Shown here: piece after piece, positions 34,068 to 41,927 of the stretch
Layout of the letters: each line of letters starts with the position of its first letter
How positions within the stretch are numbered: position 1 is the first letter of the stretch
Assembly (NCBI RefSeq): GCF_051201015.1
Contig: NZ_JBPEHI010000007.1
Source of the DNA: Petrimonas sulfuriphila
GTDB taxonomy: Bacteria; Bacteroidota; Bacteroidia; Bacteroidales; Dysgonomonadaceae
Reading direction: 5' to 3' (one strand)
DNA length: 64,000 bases
Notes under the pieces: generated by a model
Told to the model about the DNA's origin: nothing
Database searches by the model: none
The model's input: the letters and a program-made list of their open reading frames with translations, nothing else
Position numbers and translations under genes: made by a program

Positions 34068-36656
34068 CTAGTTCCTGAAATACACGTTTTCATCAATAGC
34101 GTCAACCACAATCGGTCTGGAGTTATCCACCTTACCGGAAAGGATATCTTTCGACAACTGATTGAGCACTTTACGCTGAATAACCCGTTTCACGGGACGC
34201 GCACCAAACTCGGGATCGTATCCCGCTTCCGATATGCTCCGTACTGCCTCGTCGGTATATTCCAGTGCGATACCGTTCCCCGCCAGCATTTTCTTTACGC
34301 TGTTCAGCTGAATACGTACGATTTGTGCTATTTCCTCCTGTTTGAGCGGGGCAAACATAATAATATCGTCTATACGGTTCAGGAATTCGGGGCGAATGGT
34401 TTGCTTCAGCATATTCATCACCAGGTTCTTGGTGTTTTCGACAATCTCTTCCCGATTACGTTCGGTGATTTTCTCAAAATTCTCCCGGATAACGTTCGAC
34501 CCCATGTTGGAAGTCATGATGATGATCGTATTCTTGAAGTTCACCACCCTCCCCTTGTTGTCGGTCAGCCGGCCATCGTCCAGCACCTGCAGCAGGATAT
34601 TGAAAACATCGGGATGTGCTTTCTCAATTTCATCAAACAGCACCACGGAGTATGGTTTTCGGCGGATGGCTTCGGTCAACTGCCCCCCTTCATCGTAACC
34701 CACGTATCCGGGAGGCGCCCCGATCAGCCGTGTTGCGCTGAATTTCTCCTGATATTCGCTCATGTCGATGCGGGTCATCATGTTTTCATCGTCGAACAGA
34801 TAATCGGCCAGGGCTTTTGCCAGCTCAGTTTTTCCCACTCCGGTCGTTCCCAGGAAGATAAACGAACCGATCGGGCGTTTCGGGTCGCTCAGTCCGGCAC
34901 GATTACGGCGTACGGCATCAGCAACGGCGGTAATGGCTTCTTCTTGTCCGACAACACGTTTATGCAGCTCTTCCTCCAGGTGGAGCAGTTTCTCGCGTTC
35001 GCTTTGCAACATTTTGCTCACGGGAATTCCGGTCCACCGTGAAACCACGTCTGCAATATCTTCAGCATCCACTTCTTCTTTAATCATGGCGCTGCCACCC
35101 TGTGTTTTGTGCAACTGATTTTTCAGTTGCTCGATTTCCGCCTCCTTTTCCTTTATTTTCCCGTATCGCAATTCGGCCACTTTTCCATAGTCACCTTCCC
35201 GTTCGGCCTTTTCTGCCTGGAACTTAGCATCTTCAATGTCAATCTTGTTCTGCTGTATCCGGTTGATCAGCTCCTTCTCCGATTGCCACCGCGCCTTCAG
35301 CACATTTTCCTCTTCGCGCAGGTTCTCGATCTGCCTGGTCAGCATTTCTTCCTTGGCTGTATCATTCTCGCGACGGATAGCTTCACGTTCAATTTCCAAC
35401 TGCTTAACGCGACGCATAATCTCGTCCAGTTCATACGGTACTGAATCCACCTCCATGCGTAATTTTGCCGCTGCCTCGTCCATCAGGTCAATGGCCTTGT
35501 CGGGCAGGAACCGGTCGGTGATATACCTGTGCGACAGTTGCACGGCAGCAATGATCGCTTCGTCCTTGATACGCACCTTGTGGTGGTTTTCATACTTTTC
35601 TTTCAATCCCCGAAGGATGGAAATACTGTCCGATTCCGTGGGCTCATCCACCACAACCGTTTGGAAGCGTCGTTCTAGCGCCTTGTCCTTCTCAAAATAC
35701 TTCTGATATTCATCCAGCGTGGTAGCACCGATAGCGCGCAACTCACCCCGTGCCAACGCAGGTTTCAGTATGTTTGCAGCATCCATGGCTCCATCGCTTT
35801 TTCCGGCACCCACAAGCGTGTGGATTTCATCGATAAAAAGAATAATCTCTCCCTCTGCCTTCACCACCTCGTTGACCACCGATTTCAACCGTTCCTCAAA
35901 CTCTCCTTTATATTTTGCCCCGGCAATGAGCGCACCCATATCGAGGGAATAAATCTCTTTGCTCTTGAGGTTCTCGGGTACATCTCCACGAACGATACGG
36001 TGTGCGATTCCTTCGGCAATGGCTGTTTTTCCGGTTCCCGGCTCACCGATGAGAATGGGGTTATTTTTAGTACGCCTGCTCAGGATCTGGAGCACGCGGC
36101 GAATCTCCTCATCGCGGCCAATAACGGGGTCGAGCTTGCCGTTTCTGGCCCTGTCGTTCAGATTCACGGCATATTTTCCCAGCGATTGATAGGTATCTTC
36201 CGCAGATTGGCTGGTCACTTTTTCACCTTTGCGCAACTCGTTAATGGCCGATTGGAGCGTGTTCTGTGAAATTCCGGCATTTTTCATCAACTGCGAAGCA
36301 GTGTTCTTCTCGCTGATGATTGCCAGCAGTAAATGCTCGAGCGACACGAACTGGTCGCCCATTTTGTTCGCAAAATCGGTAGATTTCTGAAAAACCGCAT
36401 TGGTTTCACGGCTCAGCATCGGATCTCCGCCTGAAACGCGTGGGTACGATTCAATCTCCTTATCCACAGTTGCCTCCAAGTTTCTCACATTCACTCCCAA
36501 CTTCTGAAACAGAAAATGGGTAACGTTTTCGCCCACCAGCATCACACCTTTGAGCAGGTGAGCGGGCTCAATCATCTGCTGATTGCTTGCCTGCGTCAGA
36601 TCAATGGCCTTCTGAACGGCTTCCTGGGCTTTGATTGTAAAATTGTTAAAGTTCAT
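34068..36656 (-). CDS. clpB: ATP-dependent disaggregase ClpB
   Basis: I start at MNFNNFTIKAQEA (36656), which gives 862 residues as in other ClpB. Domains in order: Clp-N repeat (1-145), first AAA+ with GEPGTGKTAIAEG, a coiled-coil M domain (about 400-525, rich in Glu/Arg/Lys), second AAA+ with GTTGVGKTELAKAL, and a C-terminal D2-small domain. The M domain marks it as ClpB and not ClpA or ClpC. It rescues aggregated proteins with DnaK. A long imperfect inverted repeat lies upstream. Confidence 0.97.
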   Translation of the reverse strand: MNFNNFTIKAQEAVQKAIDLTQASNQQMIEPAHLLKGVMLVGENVTHFLFQKLGVNVRNLEATVDKEIESYPRVSGGDPMLSRETNAVFQKSTDFANKMGDQFVSLEHLLLAIISEKNTASQLMKNAGISQNTLQSAINELRKGEKVTSQSAEDTYQSLGKYAVNLNDRARNGKLDPVIGRDEEIRRVLQILSRRTKNNPILIGEPGTGKTAIAEGIAHRIVRGDVPENLKSKEIYSLDMGALIAGAKYKGEFEERLKSVVNEVVKAEGEIILFIDEIHTLVGAGKSDGAMDAANILKPALARGELRAIGATTLDEYQKYFEKDKALERRFQTVVVDEPTESDSISILRGLKEKYENHHKVRIKDEAIIAAVQLSHRYITDRFLPDKAIDLMDEAAAKLRMEVDSVPYELDEIMRRVKQLEIEREAIRRENDTAKEEMLTRQIENLREEENVLKARWQSEKELINRIQQNKIDIEDAKFQAEKAEREGDYGKVAELRYGKIKEKEAEIEQLKNQLHKTQGGSAMIKEEVDAEDIADVVSRWTGIPVSKMLQSEREKLLHLEEELHKRVVGQEEAITAVADAVRRNRAGLSDPKRPIGSFIFLGTTGVGKTELAKALADYLFDDENMMTRIDMSEYQEKFSATRLIGAPPGYVGYDEGGQLTEAIRRKPYSVVLFDEIEKAHPDVFNILLQVLDDGRLTDNKGRVVNFKNTIIIMTSNMGSNVIRENFEKITERNREEIVENTKNLVMNMLKQTIRPEFLNRIDDIIMFAPLKQEEIAQIVRIQLNSVKKMLAGNGIALEYTDEAVRSISEAGYDPEFGARPVKRVIQRKVLNQLSKDILSGKVDNSRPIVVDAIDENVYFRN

Positions 36657-36686
36657 ATGTTGTTTTTTTAGATTTTCAAACCTCGG

Positions 36687-36781
36687 CGCCAAGAATCAAG
36701 AAAGACGAAAAGAGACTGTCAGTCGGGTAGATCTTTTTGTTGAATATTTTTGTTAAAAGTCTTGTTTCTTGCATCTTGGCG
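36687..36781. repeat. Imperfect inverted repeat upstream of clpB
   Basis: CGCCAAGAATCAAGAAAGAC (36687-36706) is nearly complementary to the stretch 36759-36781 (its complement reads CGCCAAGATGCAAGAAACAAGAC). The units are built from a CAAGA word. It may be a low-complexity intergenic repeat, an operator, or a terminator hairpin of the vWA gene upstream. Confidence 0.45.
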
Positions 36782-36841
36782 TTCTACTTTTTAGGTGCAA
36801 TTTTCTTGCCAAAGAGAAATTTATGACGATTTGGCAGGGAC

Positions 36842-38695
36842 TCACTTCTCCAACTGTTCCACGGCTTCTGCCAACCGGATAAACTCGTGCCGATACCCGT
36901 TCGGATCGTTGCCCAATCCTTTACGGGCAAGATTTATCACATCGGAATATTTTGCATTGCCTGTGAAATCGCTATCGCGTAATAATTGTCCGAACATGGC
37001 CGCCGCCATGGCGAAGTTGAAGTCCTGCGAAGCATTTAGATTCATCCGGTTTGCCAAGACGGGAACTTCCAGTTTCCTGCTCACATCTTTATCCGGCTCT
37101 TTGTAACGGAGTTTCACGGTTAGCAATTCTTTGGAATCGGCAAATTTGGGTAACGATACATCGTTTTTAGTTTGTTGGTATTTCAATTTATCCACGCTGC
37201 CGACAGGAACATTCACGCCAACAGGAACAATTTCGTACAGAGCCGTAACGGTATGCCCGGCGCCAAGTTCGCCCGCGTCTTTGGTATCGTCGTTAAAGTC
37301 TTCGTCGTTGAGCAACCGGCTTTCGTAGCCGATTAACCGATAGGCATTCACAAAGTTAGGATTAAATTCCACTTGCAGTTTCACGTCCTTAGCAACAGCG
37401 TACATCGTACCGCCAAATTCGTTTACCAACACTTTGTTTGCTTCCTGCAAGTTATCGATATATGCGTGATTACCATTACCTTTTTGTGCCAGCGTCTGCA
37501 GTTTGTTATCCTTATAATTCCCCATCCCGTAGCCGAGAACGGTTAAAAAAACGCCCGATTTCCGTTTGCTTTCAATCAGCGACTCCAACTCGGTTGGACT
37601 TGAAACACCCACGTTAAAATCACCGTCGGTACATAAAATCACCCGGTTATTTCCGCCTTTCACTAAATTTTTTTCCGCAATTTTATACGCCAATTGAATT
37701 CCCGCGCCTCCGGCGGTGGAGCCTCCGGCCTGAAGATTATCCAACGCTTCCATTATCTTCTGTTTATCCGAAGCGCTTGTCGATGGCAATACTTCGCCCG
37801 CGGCTCCGGCATACGTAACAATGGCTACCCGGTCTTTCGGGCGCAGATTGTTTACCAACAGCTTCATTGATGCTTTTACCAACGGCAGTTTATTGGCGCT
37901 GAACATTGATCCGGAAACATCGAGCAAAAATACGAAGTTGCTTACCGGCAACGTTTCCGAAGGAATCTCTTTTGCCTTTACCCCGATGCGCACCATGTTA
38001 TGCTTTTTGTTCCAGGGACAAACCGCCGTTTCGGTAACAATCCGCACCGGATACCCGTCCGAAGGCTGCGGATAGTCGTAATTGAAATAATTGACGATCT
38101 CCTCCACGCGGACTACATCCTTCGAAGGCATTTGGCCCTGATTTATCATCCGCCGGATATTGCTGTAGGATGCGCCATCCACGTCCAACGAGAAAGTAGA
38201 TAACGGATGCTGAATGGCAGACAGAAATCGGTTTTCTTTAAACGCTTCGTATTCTTCCGTATTTACCTCACGAGGATACGGAAAAATCACAGACGACAGG
38301 TAATATGACTGATCAGCAACACGCATAACGCTGCCTGCCACAGCATTTTTTTTCTGTGTTCCAAAAGCAACAACAACCACTTCATCCAACGTCGCTTCAT
38401 CTTGTTTCAGATACACATCCAACTGTAGTTTTTTTACTTTAATTTCTTGTATCAAGTACCCGATATACGAAAAAGTGAGGGTATTGCCCTTCTCCGCTTT
38501 TATCCTGTATCTTCCATTTATATCGGTAACTGTCCCCTTTTGTGTACCTTTAACCATCACGGTCACACCAATCAGCGGCGATTTGCCTTGAGCATCGTAC
38601 ACCGTTCCGCTCACTTCCATTTCTTGTGCCCAGACAGAAAAAAAAAATCCTGTCATAAATAGAATCATCCCGATTCGTTGTAATGTTGTTTTCAT
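36842..38695 (-). CDS. vWA-domain protein (YfbK-like) with CarboxypepD_reg and SusC-plug motif
   Basis: 617 residues: signal peptide (1-23), carboxypeptidase regulatory-like domain (26-100), a SusC-type plug start LDEVVVVAFGTQKK (103-116), a YfbK-type N-terminal region (about 155-215), a vWA domain with intact MIDAS motif D259-x-S-x-S263 and TDGDFNVG, and a C-terminal DUF3520-like domain. Export is clear; surface or periplasmic location is not. The vWA domain should bind a metal ion and a protein partner. The gene is divergent from a sigma factor and a membrane protein that bears the same domain and motif, so the three probably form one system. Its own role is unknown. Confidence 0.9.
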   Translation of the reverse strand: MKTTLQRIGMILFMTGFFFSVWAQEMEVSGTVYDAQGKSPLIGVTVMVKGTQKGTVTDINGRYRIKAEKGNTLTFSYIGYLIQEIKVKKLQLDVYLKQDEATLDEVVVVAFGTQKKNAVAGSVMRVADQSYYLSSVIFPYPREVNTEEYEAFKENRFLSAIQHPLSTFSLDVDGASYSNIRRMINQGQMPSKDVVRVEEIVNYFNYDYPQPSDGYPVRIVTETAVCPWNKKHNMVRIGVKAKEIPSETLPVSNFVFLLDVSGSMFSANKLPLVKASMKLLVNNLRPKDRVAIVTYAGAAGEVLPSTSASDKQKIMEALDNLQAGGSTAGGAGIQLAYKIAEKNLVKGGNNRVILCTDGDFNVGVSSPTELESLIESKRKSGVFLTVLGYGMGNYKDNKLQTLAQKGNGNHAYIDNLQEANKVLVNEFGGTMYAVAKDVKLQVEFNPNFVNAYRLIGYESRLLNDEDFNDDTKDAGELGAGHTVTALYEIVPVGVNVPVGSVDKLKYQQTKNDVSLPKFADSKELLTVKLRYKEPDKDVSRKLEVPVLANRMNLNASQDFNFAMAAAMFGQLLRDSDFTGNAKYSDVINLARKGLGNDPNGYRHEFIRLAEAVEQLEK

Positions 38696-38789
38696 AATTC
38701 TTTCGTTTTTAACATGAATACTTTTTTGAATCTTCTGCCTTATGGATACAAATGGGGATGAAATTCCATAAATAAACCGATAAATTTCT

Positions 38790-38797
38790 TATTTTTG
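38790..38797 (+). promoter_or_regulatory. Candidate -7 element for the sigma factor gene
   Basis: TATTTTTG matches TAnnTTTG 35 bp upstream of the TTG start of the sigma gene, in the 136-bp divergent region shared with the vWA gene. No -33 TTTG is seen, as might be expected if another sigma factor is used. Confidence 0.4.
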
Positions 38798-38831
38798 TGA
38801 ATCGGGATAAATGTATTGAAACAGTAAATTC

Positions 38832-39434
38832 TTGAAAACCAATAGGAAAATAACAAACCTATCGAACGGAGAATTGTTTGAACGGTATAAAAAAGGACGT
38901 CAAACAATGTACTTCCACGAATTGTTCCGTCGATACATTCCGATGCTGTACGGATTATGCCTGAAATACCTCGGTAATGAGCCCGATGCGCAAGACGCCG
39001 TAATGGATTTATTCGAAGATCTGAATCAAAAGATCACAAACTACGAGATAAGCAACTTTCATTCATGGCTTTATACCGTGGCTAAAAATCACTGTTTATT
39101 GAAGATAAGGAAAGACAAGCACGTTTTTTTCGAAGATATAAACGAATCGGTTATGGAAAACGGCGATTTTTTTACTCCATTAGATGAAGAGAAGACGAAC
39201 GAAGAAAAATCGGCGCTGGATTATTGTATGGCAAAGTTAGGTTCAGAGCAGCGGACGAGCATCGAGTATTTTTATTACGAAAGCAAGTCGTATGCCGACA
39301 TCGTTTCCCTGACAGGCTATACGTTAGAGAAAGTAAAAAGTTACATCCAGAACGGAAAAAGGAATTTGAAGAATTGCATTTTACGGCTAAGAGCATTAAA
39401 CGAAGAGCAAAGGGTCCAAACACGCAACACGTAA
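38832..39434 (+). CDS. ECF-type RNA polymerase sigma factor
   Basis: 200 residues from a TTG start; the frame has a stop 15 bp upstream and the next Met (residue 26) would cut into region 2, so TTG is preferred. Region 2 runs from GELFERYKKG to YTVAKNHCLLKIRK (about 13-95), and region 4 from LDYCMAKLGSEQRTSIEYFYYE to VKSYIQNGKRNLKNCI. It is followed 19 bp later by a membrane protein that may be its anti-sigma-like partner. The last codons (QTRNT) are read from a repeated AACACG stretch. The target promoters are unknown. Confidence 0.88.
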   Translation: MKTNRKITNLSNGELFERYKKGRQTMYFHELFRRYIPMLYGLCLKYLGNEPDAQDAVMDLFEDLNQKITNYEISNFHSWLYTVAKNHCLLKIRKDKHVFFEDINESVMENGDFFTPLDEEKTNEEKSALDYCMAKLGSEQRTSIEYFYYESKSYADIVSLTGYTLEKVKSYIQNGKRNLKNCILRLRALNEEQRVQTRNT

Positions 39435-39444
39435 CACGCGACAT
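39418..39444. repeat. Short tandem AACACGN repeat at the sigma gene stop
   Basis: Three near-identical 8-mers (AACACGCA, ACACGTAA, ACACGCGA) run across the stop codon of the sigma gene. This resembles low-complexity words seen between genes elsewhere in the window (36.7 and 51.66 kb). Confidence 0.4.
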
Positions 39445-39453
39445 TTTGACAAA

Positions 39454-40638
39454 GTGAATTTAAAAGATTACATACACGGAAAACGGTACGGGAAAGAGGC
39501 TAACCGCTTAGAACGGGAAGCCATGAACGATCCGTTCCTGCAAGACACCATCGACGGTTACGATTCGGTGCCGGGCAACCATGTTGAAGCTATAGAAAAG
39601 CTGGAAAAACGGTTTGCTCCGCAACCCAAACACATCGATAAACGCGTCTGGCTATGGGCTGCGGCTGCCGTGCTTGTTTTGCTTATCGGCCTACCCTTTC
39701 TGCTTCGCCAACCCGATACAAAAGACGTTCAGGTTGCATCGGTAGAATCCCTGAAAAAAGAAGAAACCACTCTTTCTCCCAAAAGAGATTCCCTTCTCGT
39801 GGCCAATCACACGCCGCCAAAAACAGCAGAAGAAAGAACGGCAACTACCGTGCAAAAAAAAGTTGAAGTTCGGGTAAAAGAAGTACAGCAAGCTGTTGAG
39901 GCTGAAAAAACTGCCGAAATTGTCAGCGAAGAAATTTTGCAACTTCAAGCACCCGAAAGGATGGCAGAGGCTATTGAACCGGAACAGGTATCAGTTGCAA
40001 GAGCCGCCTTACCCAAACAGAAAGCCATTCAGGGTAAGGTGGCTGCCGTAACTGCCGTCTCCCCGAATACAAAAACCATTTCGGGAAAAATTGTGGATGA
40101 GATTGGAGAACCCATTATCGGAGCAACCGTAAACGTCAAAAATACCCATCTAGGAGCAGTCACCGATATGGACGGGAAATTCCGGTTAACCGTTCCCGAA
40201 GATGAGAAAGGCATGCTGGTTGCTTCTTTCATAGGAATGAAAAATGTTGAAATGCCTTTAAAAGAACATTTAGGTGACGTTGTGATGAAATCAAACGATA
40301 TGGCTTTGGATGAAGTGGTTGTTGTTGCTTTTGGAACTCAGAAAAATGAATCAATCGTAGGTTCCGCATCAACGGTAAAAGACCCTGCTCCTGTTTTCGG
40401 AGAAGCTGAATTCAGGCATTATTTCGAAAAAAATCACGATAAAACCGTTTGTCCGGATGAGCCGATTTCGATTAAAGTGGAATTTTATGTGAACGGGCAA
40501 GGACGACCAGGCAGCATCGCTATTAAAGAAAACTCTTGCCAGAAATTGGAGACCGAGATCAAGCGGTTGTTGTTGGGATCTCCTCCCTGGTCGGAACGCA
40601 ACCGGAAAGTAACGTTAAATTGGACATTGAATGAGTAA
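39454..40638 (+). CDS. Single-pass membrane protein with CarboxypepD_reg, SusC-plug motif and TonB-like C-terminus
   Basis: 394 residues. A cytoplasmic N-terminus (NLKDYIHGKRYGKEANRLER...DPFLQDTIDGYD) is followed by one membrane segment (65-84), a long Glu/Lys/Ala linker (90-205), a carboxypeptidase regulatory-like domain (about 208-290), the SusC-type motif LDEVVVVAFGTQKNES and a C-terminal domain (325-394) that resembles the TonB C-terminal fold (IKVEFYVNGQGRPGSIAI). The start follows the sigma stop by 19 bp. The layout of a cytoplasmic tail plus periplasmic signalling domain suggests an anti-sigma-like or energy-transducing partner, but I see no canonical zinc anti-sigma motif. Confidence 0.8.
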   Translation: MNLKDYIHGKRYGKEANRLEREAMNDPFLQDTIDGYDSVPGNHVEAIEKLEKRFAPQPKHIDKRVWLWAAAAVLVLLIGLPFLLRQPDTKDVQVASVESLKKEETTLSPKRDSLLVANHTPPKTAEERTATTVQKKVEVRVKEVQQAVEAEKTAEIVSEEILQLQAPERMAEAIEPEQVSVARAALPKQKAIQGKVAAVTAVSPNTKTISGKIVDEIGEPIIGATVNVKNTHLGAVTDMDGKFRLTVPEDEKGMLVASFIGMKNVEMPLKEHLGDVVMKSNDMALDEVVVVAFGTQKNESIVGSASTVKDPAPVFGEAEFRHYFEKNHDKTVCPDEPISIKVEFYVNGQGRPGSIAIKENSCQKLETEIKRLLLGSPPWSERNRKVTLNWTLNE

Positions 40639-41290
40639 CGAAAAATTTTACACCGCGCGGGAAGAAAAGGCCAATTACCTCACCCACGCTGCCGGGGTTT
40701 TAATGGCCCTGGTTGCGACTGTCCTCCTGCTTCGCAAGGCGATACTTGCCGATAACCGTTGGGCAATGCTAGCTTACGCCATTTTCGGTTTCGGGATGCT
40801 GGCCTGCATGCTTTCATCCACCGTTTATCATTTTGTGCAGGAGCCTGGACGAAAAGTGAAATGGCGCCACTTCGACCATGCAAGCATCTACCTCCTGATC
40901 GCGGCAAGCTACTCACCGTTCACGCTGATTTTATTGCGCGAGGAGCGCTTCTGGGGATGGCTACTGTTCGGACTGGTCTGGATTATCGCGCTTGTTGGTA
41001 TTGCCGTCAGTTTTGGTGAACTAAAGAAAAACAGTCATTTAAAGACCGCATCGTATGTTTTTATGGGTTTAGTGGTTTTGGTTGCTTTTAAACCGCTCAT
41101 CGAAACGGCAAACGAAAAAAACTGCATCGAAGTTATTGGGTGGCTTATAGCCGGAGGCGTCTTTTACATTACCGGCGCCATCATCTACGCTACAGCCAGG
41201 CGTGAATTTGTTCACGCAGTTTTTCACCTGTTTGTGCTTTTCGGACTGGCAAGCCACATTATCGGTGCCGGCATTATCCCTCTTGATTAA
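40631..41290 (+). CDS. Hemolysin III / YqfA family membrane protein (PAQR type)
   Basis: 219 residues with seven hydrophobic segments. The PAQR metal-site motifs are kept: SSTVYHF near residue 60, FDHASIYLLIAASYSPFTL near 80, and HAVFHLFVLFGLASH near 200. The family is related to adiponectin receptors; bacterial members are named hemolysin III but a membrane lipid or ceramidase-like role is considered more likely. The start overlaps the stop of the preceding gene by 8 bp, so they are translated together. Confidence 0.9.
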   Translation: MSNEKFYTAREEKANYLTHAAGVLMALVATVLLLRKAILADNRWAMLAYAIFGFGMLACMLSSTVYHFVQEPGRKVKWRHFDHASIYLLIAASYSPFTLILLREERFWGWLLFGLVWIIALVGIAVSFGELKKNSHLKTASYVFMGLVVLVAFKPLIETANEKNCIEVIGWLIAGGVFYITGAIIYATARREFVHAVFHLFVLFGLASHIIGAGIIPLD

Positions 41291-41332
41291 GGCGTAATTT
41301 TTTATGAGGAAGAAAAAAAACGGTATTATTTT

Positions 41333-41362
41333 TTTGTTTGTACCAAATATAACATATATTTG
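41333..41362 (+). promoter_or_regulatory. Promoter of the NO-defence operon
   Basis: TTTG (41333-41336), 18-nt spacer and TATATTTG (41355-41362) match the Bacteroides consensus. The Rrf2 start codon follows 17 bp later. The AT-rich near-palindrome ATATAACATATAT covers the -7 element and could be an Rrf2 site. Confidence 0.6.
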
Positions 41363-41379
41363 CAGGCAAAGAATCATGA

Positions 41380-41814
41380 ATGTTCTCAAAAGCTTGTAAA
41401 TACGGCATCAAGGCACTCGTTTATATCGCTATTCAATCCATTGAAGGAAAAAGAGTTACCCTGGGAGAGATTTCAAAAAAGACCGATACGCCCGAAGCCT
41501 TTACCGCAAAAATTCTGGGAACATTATCGAAAAACGGATTAGTTTCTTCTTTTACCGGACCCAACGGTGGTTTTGAAATCAGCCCCGACAAAATGAAGGC
41601 GGTGAAGATGAGCGATATCGTATCGGTTATTGATGGAGATGAGATCATTTGGCAATGTCCGTTGGGGCTCACCGGTTGCAACGATGAAAATCCCTGCCCC
41701 GTGCATCATCAATTTGCCGAAATTAGAACGAAATTAACCGCCATGTTAGTATCTACAACCGTTTACGATATGGCAACGGAGTTAAAATCGAACATACAGG
41801 TTTTATTAAGGTAA
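41380..41814 (+). CDS. Rrf2 family Fe-S transcriptional regulator (NsrR-like)
   Basis: 144 residues. The winged helix has GEISKKTDTPEAFTAKILGTLSKNGLV (about 29-55) and the Rrf2 wing GPNGGFEI. Three cysteines, C93-x6-C100-x5-C106, have the spacing of the cluster ligands of NsrR and IscR. NsrR loses its cluster when NO binds and then releases DNA. The next genes encode NO reductase and RIC, so NO sensing is the natural reading. The gene is probably autoregulated from the promoter just upstream. Confidence 0.92.
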   Translation: MFSKACKYGIKALVYIAIQSIEGKRVTLGEISKKTDTPEAFTAKILGTLSKNGLVSSFTGPNGGFEISPDKMKAVKMSDIVSVIDGDEIIWQCPLGLTGCNDENPCPVHHQFAEIRTKLTAMLVSTTVYDMATELKSNIQVLLR

Positions 41815-41862
41815 GTTTTTTTTAAATTAATTTCCGACACTTTTATCCGAAATATATCAAAC

Positions 41863-41893
41863 AATTGATTTTCAATACGCTATAAAATCAATT
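41863..41893. promoter_or_regulatory. Perfect inverted repeat between the Rrf2 gene and NO reductase
   Basis: AATTGATTTT (41863-41872) and AAAATCAATT (41884-41893) are perfectly complementary with an 11-nt spacer, 35 bp before the NO reductase start. It may be an operator for the Rrf2 protein or an mRNA hairpin. Confidence 0.5.
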
Positions 41894-41927
41894 TAATCCA
41901 ATTACTAATCATTAAACGTGTTTAATT

